DNA of 7,745 bases from RGIG9060 sp036307825 (lineage in GTDB: Bacteria > Spirochaetota > Spirochaetia > Treponematales > Treponemataceae), in contig JAXJWW010000046.1 in the NCBI GenBank assembly GCA_036307825.1, positions 1-7,745 on the forward strand, written 5' to 3'. Shown here in pieces: positions 5,093 to 7,745 of this stretch (position 1 is its first letter; every line of letters starts with the position of its first letter). The notes beneath the pieces were generated by a model that had not been told where the DNA came from, did no database searches, and saw only the letters and a list, made by a program, of their open reading frames with translations. A program made the position numbers and the translations under genes.

Positions 5093-5106
5093 TGCATAAA
5101 TATACA
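5093..5106. promoter_or_regulatory. ARG-box-like near-palindrome, site 3
   Basis: TGCATAAATATACA, an exact copy of site 2. It ends 2 bp before a TATAAT string (5109-5114) and 12 bp before the first in-frame ATG of the glycohydrolase remnant (5119). Confidence 0.3.
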
Positions 5107-5118
5107 ATTATAATCTTT

Positions 5119-5394
5119 ATGGATTTTCAAGATAACTATAAATGGTCCAGTACTTGTCAAGGATCTGTTCCTCAGGCTATTGTATGTTTTCTTGAATCGG
5201 AAAATTTTGTAGACGCTATTAGAAATGCTATCAGCATTGGTGGAGATAGCGATACTATCGGTGCAATGACAGGTGCAATTGCAGAAGCATATTACGAAGT
5301 TCCAAAATATTTACAGATAATTGCAAAATGGTATTGTCCTCGTTCAATGTTCAAATACATAAAAAAATTAAAGAAAAAATTTAAGCTAAAATAA
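5119..5394 (+). pseudogene. ADP-ribosylglycohydrolase (DraG/ARH family), C-terminal remnant
   Basis: About 85 residues match the C-terminal core of ADP-ribosylglycohydrolases, enzymes that remove ADP-ribose from proteins or small molecules using two metal ions. TCQGSVPQAIVCFLES is followed by DAIRNAISIGGDSDTIGAMTG and IAEAYYEVP. GGDSDT supplies metal ligands in the family. The N-terminal two thirds, including the GDIVGS-type start and the first TDDT-type metal motif, is absent, and the frame upstream of about 5119 codes nothing family-like. Full-length members are about 250-300 residues, so this fragment cannot form the active site. There is no ribosome binding site at 5119. The open frame from 5071 is just an in-frame extension. 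The C-terminal tail is lysine-rich. Loss by deletion is the simplest reading; transfer of a fragment is possible. Confidence 0.8.
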
Positions 5395-5600
5395 AGGGAA
5401 GGGAATGAGTAAATTTTTTACAGAAAGTACAACCTGTTCGTATAAAATATGTTAGATTTCTACTACTGAAATCTATAGTATTTATATAAAAATTAAAAAA
5501 AAATATTGAAATTTAATAAATTTTTTTCGTAAAAAAATTGGTTTTATAAACTATACTATATGTGTTCAACATTAATCTTACAAAATACAAGGGATAATGA

Positions 5601-5669
5601 ATGATAAGATGGGAAAAAATAACAAATCAAAAAAGGATTCCTACATTAGAATATTATCGTTTTAATTAG
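5601..5669 (+). CDS. possible 22-residue leader peptide or gene fragment
   Basis: ATG 5601 is preceded by AAGGGA with 7 nt spacing and opens 22 codons (beginning MIRWEKITNQ, ending EYYRFN) to TAG at 5667-5669. The stop lies directly against the first base of a perfect 8-bp hairpin, upstream of the Sel1-like gene. It may be a translated leader peptide or the stub of a lost gene. I do not recognise the sequence. A frame this short could arise by chance. Confidence 0.3.
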   Translation: MIRWEKITNQKRIPTLEYYRFN

Positions 5670-5696
5670 AATCAAACGAAATTACAAAGTTTGATT
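5670..5696 (+). promoter_or_regulatory. leader hairpin before the Sel1-like gene
   Basis: AATCAAAC (5670-5677) and GTTTGATT (5689-5696) pair perfectly around 11 nt. It is followed by neither a T run nor a sequestered ribosome binding site (AAGGAG at 5711-5716), so it is not an obvious terminator. Confidence 0.4.
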
Positions 5697-5728
5697 TATG
5701 CAAAACAAGAAAGGAGTGTAAATTTATT

Positions 5729-6307
5729 ATGAAAGAAATTTTGGGAACCGGAAAAATTAATCATTCAATTTGGTCTGAAAATGATTTAGAAGAACTACGA
5801 AAAAAAGCTGCAGAAGGAAGTATTGGTGCAAAAATTGAACTTGCTGTACTTGAAATCGAAGACGAACATGATGTTGAAAAGAATATCGCTTTTTTGGAAG
5901 ATTGTGCTGGAAAAGAAAATTCTCAAGCCCTCATTAATTTGTATTTTCTCTATAGCTTAACAGATTATGAAAAAGCTTTTTGTTATATTAAAAAAGCCAC
6001 TGATCTTGGAAGTGCATGGGCTATGGAAATATTGGCTATCAATTATATGTTAAAGAGAATCTCTTGTGATGAAGATGATTTGATAAAGGAATATTTTCTT
6101 GAACAAGAAAAATGGCATCTTGCATCTCATAAAGCTTCTGAAACTGAAAAAAATGACCTTTTGCCATCTGGCATTGTTCTAAATATGAATGAACTTACTA
6201 ACTTGTATGAAAATTCAAATCCAAAAAATCCTCTCTACAATACTGAAAAAGCTACAGAATGGAGAGAAAAAGCAAAAAAATTTGCAAAAGAAATAAACGA
6301 AGATTAA
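5729..6307 (+). CDS. small Sel1-like / TPR-type repeat protein
   Basis: This 192-residue, highly charged protein has alpha-alpha repeats of the Sel1-like kind. One unit is at about 20-42 (LRKKAAEGSIGAKIELAVLE), an intermediate one at about 52-76, and a clear one at 80-108 (YEKAFCYIKKATDLGSAWAM). The C-terminal helix near 172-189 (EKATEWREKAKKFAKE) resembles a final repeat helix. Such solenoids act as protein-protein scaffolds; no catalytic motif, signal peptide or membrane segment is seen. The start at ATG 5729 is supported by AAGGAG at 5711-5716, although the 12-nt spacing is longer than usual. It stands alone, between a decayed glycohydrolase gene and an IS66 element. The partner or pathway cannot be told from the sequence. 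Confidence 0.8.
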   Translation: MKEILGTGKINHSIWSENDLEELRKKAAEGSIGAKIELAVLEIEDEHDVEKNIAFLEDCAGKENSQALINLYFLYSLTDYEKAFCYIKKATDLGSAWAMEILAINYMLKRISCDEDDLIKEYFLEQEKWHLASHKASETEKNDLLPSGIVLNMNELTNLYENSNPKNPLYNTEKATEWREKAKKFAKEINED

Positions 6308-6330
6308 ATAGCAGTCTTTTAAACTCGTTT

Positions 6331-6375
6331 TTTCTACACCTATTATTTAACAATGTAGAATAATAGGTGTAGAAA
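6331..6375. repeat. perfect 17-bp inverted repeat after the Sel1-like gene
   Basis: TTTCTACACCTATTATT (6331-6347) and its exact complement AATAATAGGTGTAGAAA (6359-6375) flank 11 nt. No T run follows on either strand, so it is not a standard intrinsic terminator, but it begins 24 bp after the stop codon and could stabilise or end that mRNA. It could also mark the edge of the IS66 element. Confidence 0.7.
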
Positions 6376-6425
6376 GAGAAAGAGTATGAATTTTTTTTGC
6401 TTGCAAATTATTAAAAGTTCAAAAT

Positions 6426-6635
6426 TTGCTATACATTTCCCAATTCCCATCAATAAAAATTGATAAGAAAATATGTATTTACGCAAATAATTTTAGAAAA
6501 CTTGACAAACTAAATGAAATAATCAAAAAATATTCCTATTACTTTGTTATAGCAGGGGGAATTGAAATTGATATTCCAATAGAAACTTGTGAAACTAATC
6601 TTTTTAAAATCTTACAAACGGCGGCTAGCATATGA
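6426..6635 (+). CDS. short TnpA-like accessory ORF of the IS66 element
   Basis: This frame of 69 codons uses a TTG start at 6426 (the frame is open from 6390) and has no clear ribosome binding site. Its last third (AGGIEIDIPIETCETNLFKIL, roughly 43-64) resembles the C-terminus of IS66 TnpA proteins, where an IEI-x-LP-G-I-x-I segment precedes a leucine-rich helix. The N-terminal helix-turn-helix that longer TnpA proteins carry is absent, and none of the three forward frames between 6308 and 6426 restores it. The gene may be 5'-truncated, or a naturally short version. The stop overlaps the tnpB start as ATGA, which supports real translation and coupling. Confidence 0.55.
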   Translation: MLYISQFPSIKIDKKICIYANNFRKLDKLNEIIKKYSYYFVIAGGIEIDIPIETCETNLFKILQTAASI

Positions 6636-6979
6636 GATTAGATTTTTCACATACAAGAATAATCATTAGACCTGGAACAACTAATATGTTAGCTTCCCGA
6701 GAACAACTTTTAGAAATAATAAAAACAATTATGAAAAATGATCCATTCAGTGGAGCTGTGTTTATATTTTGTAATCGAAGAAGAAATATTCTAAAAATGA
6801 TTTGGTGGGATAAAACAGGTTTCTGGGTAGCTCAAAAAAAACTAGAAAAAGGATATTGGCCGTGGCCTAATACGCAAGAAGAAGTAAAACAACTTAATCT
6901 TGATCAAATAGAAATGCTATTGAAAGGAGTTGATTTCTTTAAAGGTCATGAAGAATTATTTTTTTCTGAAATAAATTAA
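6632..6979 (+). CDS. tnpB: IS66-family accessory protein TnpB (Orf2)
   Basis: This 115-residue protein is the typical length of IS66 TnpB, which is needed for transposition of the family although its biochemical role is unclear. The signature is plain: a start like VRIYLRPGPTDM (here IIIRPGTTNM near 10-19), then DPFSGAVFIFCNRRRN at 37-52, LKMIWWDKTGFWVAQKKLEKG at about 54-74, and WPWP at 76-79. Its ATG lies within the tnpA stop (ATGA overlap) and it has no strong ribosome binding site, so translation is probably coupled. This protein is not related to the RNA-guided TnpB nuclease of IS605. Confidence 0.95.
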   Translation: MRLDFSHTRIIIRPGTTNMLASREQLLEIIKTIMKNDPFSGAVFIFCNRRRNILKMIWWDKTGFWVAQKKLEKGYWPWPNTQEEVKQLNLDQIEMLLKGVDFFKGHEELFFSEIN

Positions 6980-7033
6980 AAAATCTTTTAAAACCCCTTT
7001 TTAAATATTTTTAAATGTAGTAACATTTAAATT

Positions 7034-7745
7034 GTGGAAAATACAGGGGAAATAACATTAGAAGAAGCTCTAAGAATGCTTGCTGCTGCAAAACTTCAAA
7101 TTGAAGAACAGCAGCAACTACTAAAGTCAAAAGAAGATGTTATATTAGAAAAAGAATTAAAAATAGACACTCAAATAGCAATAATAAATCAAAAAAACAT
7201 AGAACTTGAAACTGAAAAACAAGAAAAAGAAAAATTAAGAATAGAAAATTTACGATTACAAGAAGAATTATCAACACATCTTGCATATAGATTCTGTTCC
7301 CATTCTGAAAGATATGATAATCACCCAAGCCTATTTGATTTTGAAGACGAAACACTTATACCATCTGAAACAGAACTTGAAGCCTCTGTAGTAGGAGAGG
7401 GACCTTACACAGAAGAAAAGGTTAGGACTTACATTCGGCGAAAATGTGGGCGAAAAGCTATAGATGATTCAACTCCTACAAAACAAGTATATCATGACAT
7501 TAGTGAAGAAGAAAAAATATGTGCTTGTGGATGCATGTTAAAGAAAGTTGGGGAAAATTCAACAAAAAGGCTTCGAATTATACCTGCAAAAATGTATGCA
7601 ATTGAAGATATTTATCCTAAATATGCATGTCCAAATTGTGAAGGAAGTGGTGATGAAGATAAACCTGTTTTCCGACAACAACCAGCTGTAAAATATTTTA
7701 TTCCAAAATCAATTGCAACAAATGAATTGTTAGCTTATGTAATGA
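7034..7745 (+). CDS. tnpC: IS66-family transposase TnpC, N-terminal part
   Basis: The frame opens after TAA at 7028-7030 and continues beyond the right edge; 237 codons are visible. GTG 7034 is the first usable start (next Met is codon 15). Domains are those of IS66 transposases: a long coiled coil or leucine zipper at about 10-80, rich in E, K, Q and L; the LAYRFCSHSERY segment at 83-94, corresponding to the usual FGRSSE region; a basic RRKCGRKAI near 136-144, corresponding to the usual KPGRKPL; and the IS66 zinc finger with Cys pairs CACGC near 171-175 and CPNC about 34 residues later. The DDE catalytic domain is outside the window, so integrity cannot be judged. It lies 54 bp after tnpB. 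Confidence 0.92.
   Translation, partial: MENTGEITLEEALRMLAAAKLQIEEQQQLLKSKEDVILEKELKIDTQIAIINQKNIELETEKQEKEKLRIENLRLQEELSTHLAYRFCSHSERYDNHPSLFDFEDETLIPSETELEASVVGEGPYTEEKVRTYIRRKCGRKAIDDSTPTKQVYHDISEEEKICACGCMLKKVGENSTKRLRIIPAKMYAIEDIYPKYACPNCEGSGDEDKPVFRQQPAVKYFIPKSIATNELLAYVM

Larger units (their letters stand above)
4555..5118. other. 564-bp gene-free, very AT-rich region
   Basis: Left end: purC ribosome binding site and promoter (minus strand). Then a pair of 14-bp near-palindromes (4691-4726), a small hairpin with a T tract (4760-4793), long A and T runs near 4867-4929, a strong hairpin (4999-5034) and a third 14-bp site (5093-5106). A 60-codon frame at 4659-4841 has no ribosome binding site or recognisable protein character and I do not call it. 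The degenerate state and the gene fragment to its right suggest a decayed region. Confidence 0.5.
5395..5728. other. 334-bp gene-free region before the Sel1-like gene
   Basis: It contains a small hairpin TAGATTTC/GAAATCTA (5453-5460/5468-5475), a strongly AT-rich stretch with A and T runs (5475-5560), a 22-codon frame at 5601-5669, a perfect hairpin at 5670-5696 and the ribosome binding site of the next gene at 5711-5716. I found no well-spaced promoter; a TATACT string at 5552-5557 lacks a -35 partner. Confidence 0.5.
6426..7745 (+). mobile_element. IS66-family insertion sequence, left part (runs off the window)
   Basis: Three consecutive genes in the order tnpA-like, tnpB, tnpC define the IS66 family. 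The right part, with the catalytic DDE domain and the right terminal repeat, lies outside the window. I could not find a left terminal inverted repeat (often beginning GTAA in this family) or an 8-bp target duplication between 6308 and 6425, so the left boundary given here is just the first coding base. Confidence 0.85.

Noticed and set aside
7140..7355. 71-residue hydrophobic ORF on the minus strand
   Set aside because: Antisense of the coiled-coil part of TnpC; its hydrophobicity follows from reading E/K codons backwards.

Overview
The window is AT-rich bacterial chromosome with strong AAGGAG-type ribosome binding sites. BspA-type leucine-rich repeats, Sel1-like repeats, a short-type PurC and an IS66-family element would fit a gut or oral spirochaete such as Treponema, or another low-GC gut anaerobe. 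This assignment is inference; there is no rRNA or other decisive marker. Apart from purC, the content looks accessory.

Left block (1-2938): the C-terminal part of a UvrD/Rep-like superfamily 1 helicase runs in from the left edge. A near-consensus promoter (TTGACA-16 bp-TATATT) overlaps its stop codon. It would drive a structured leader of about 230 nt that ends in an intrinsic terminator just before the next gene. That gene encodes an unusual protein: BspA-type leucine-rich repeats fused to a C-terminal winged helix-turn-helix of the kind normally found at the N-terminus of WYL-domain regulators. A phospholipase D-like single-HKD protein lies convergent to it, 7 bp away. Its promoter has the same architecture and is placed so that the mRNA should be leaderless. 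Helicase, regulator-like protein and PLD-family enzyme together could be part of a defence or DNA-processing locus, but this is inferred from domains and proximity only.

Central block (2939-3870): 932 bp without a gene. It holds eight copies of an 18-bp palindrome, AGTTTACTATAGTAAACT and variants. The variants recur in order (C-type, G-type, T-type), and each of the two long gaps contains its own perfect inverted repeat. I do not recognise this array. The purC terminator closes the block.

Housekeeping island (3871-4616, minus strand): purC (SAICAR synthetase) with its own promoter, ribosome binding site and terminator.

Right block (4617-7745): degenerate intergenic DNA with terminator-like hairpins and three near-identical 14-bp near-palindromes; a remnant of an ADP-ribosylglycohydrolase; a possible leader peptide and hairpin before a small Sel1-like repeat gene; a perfect 17-bp inverted repeat; and an IS66-family element (short tnpA-like ORF, tnpB, and the start of tnpC running off the right edge). 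No left terminal repeat of the IS could be identified.
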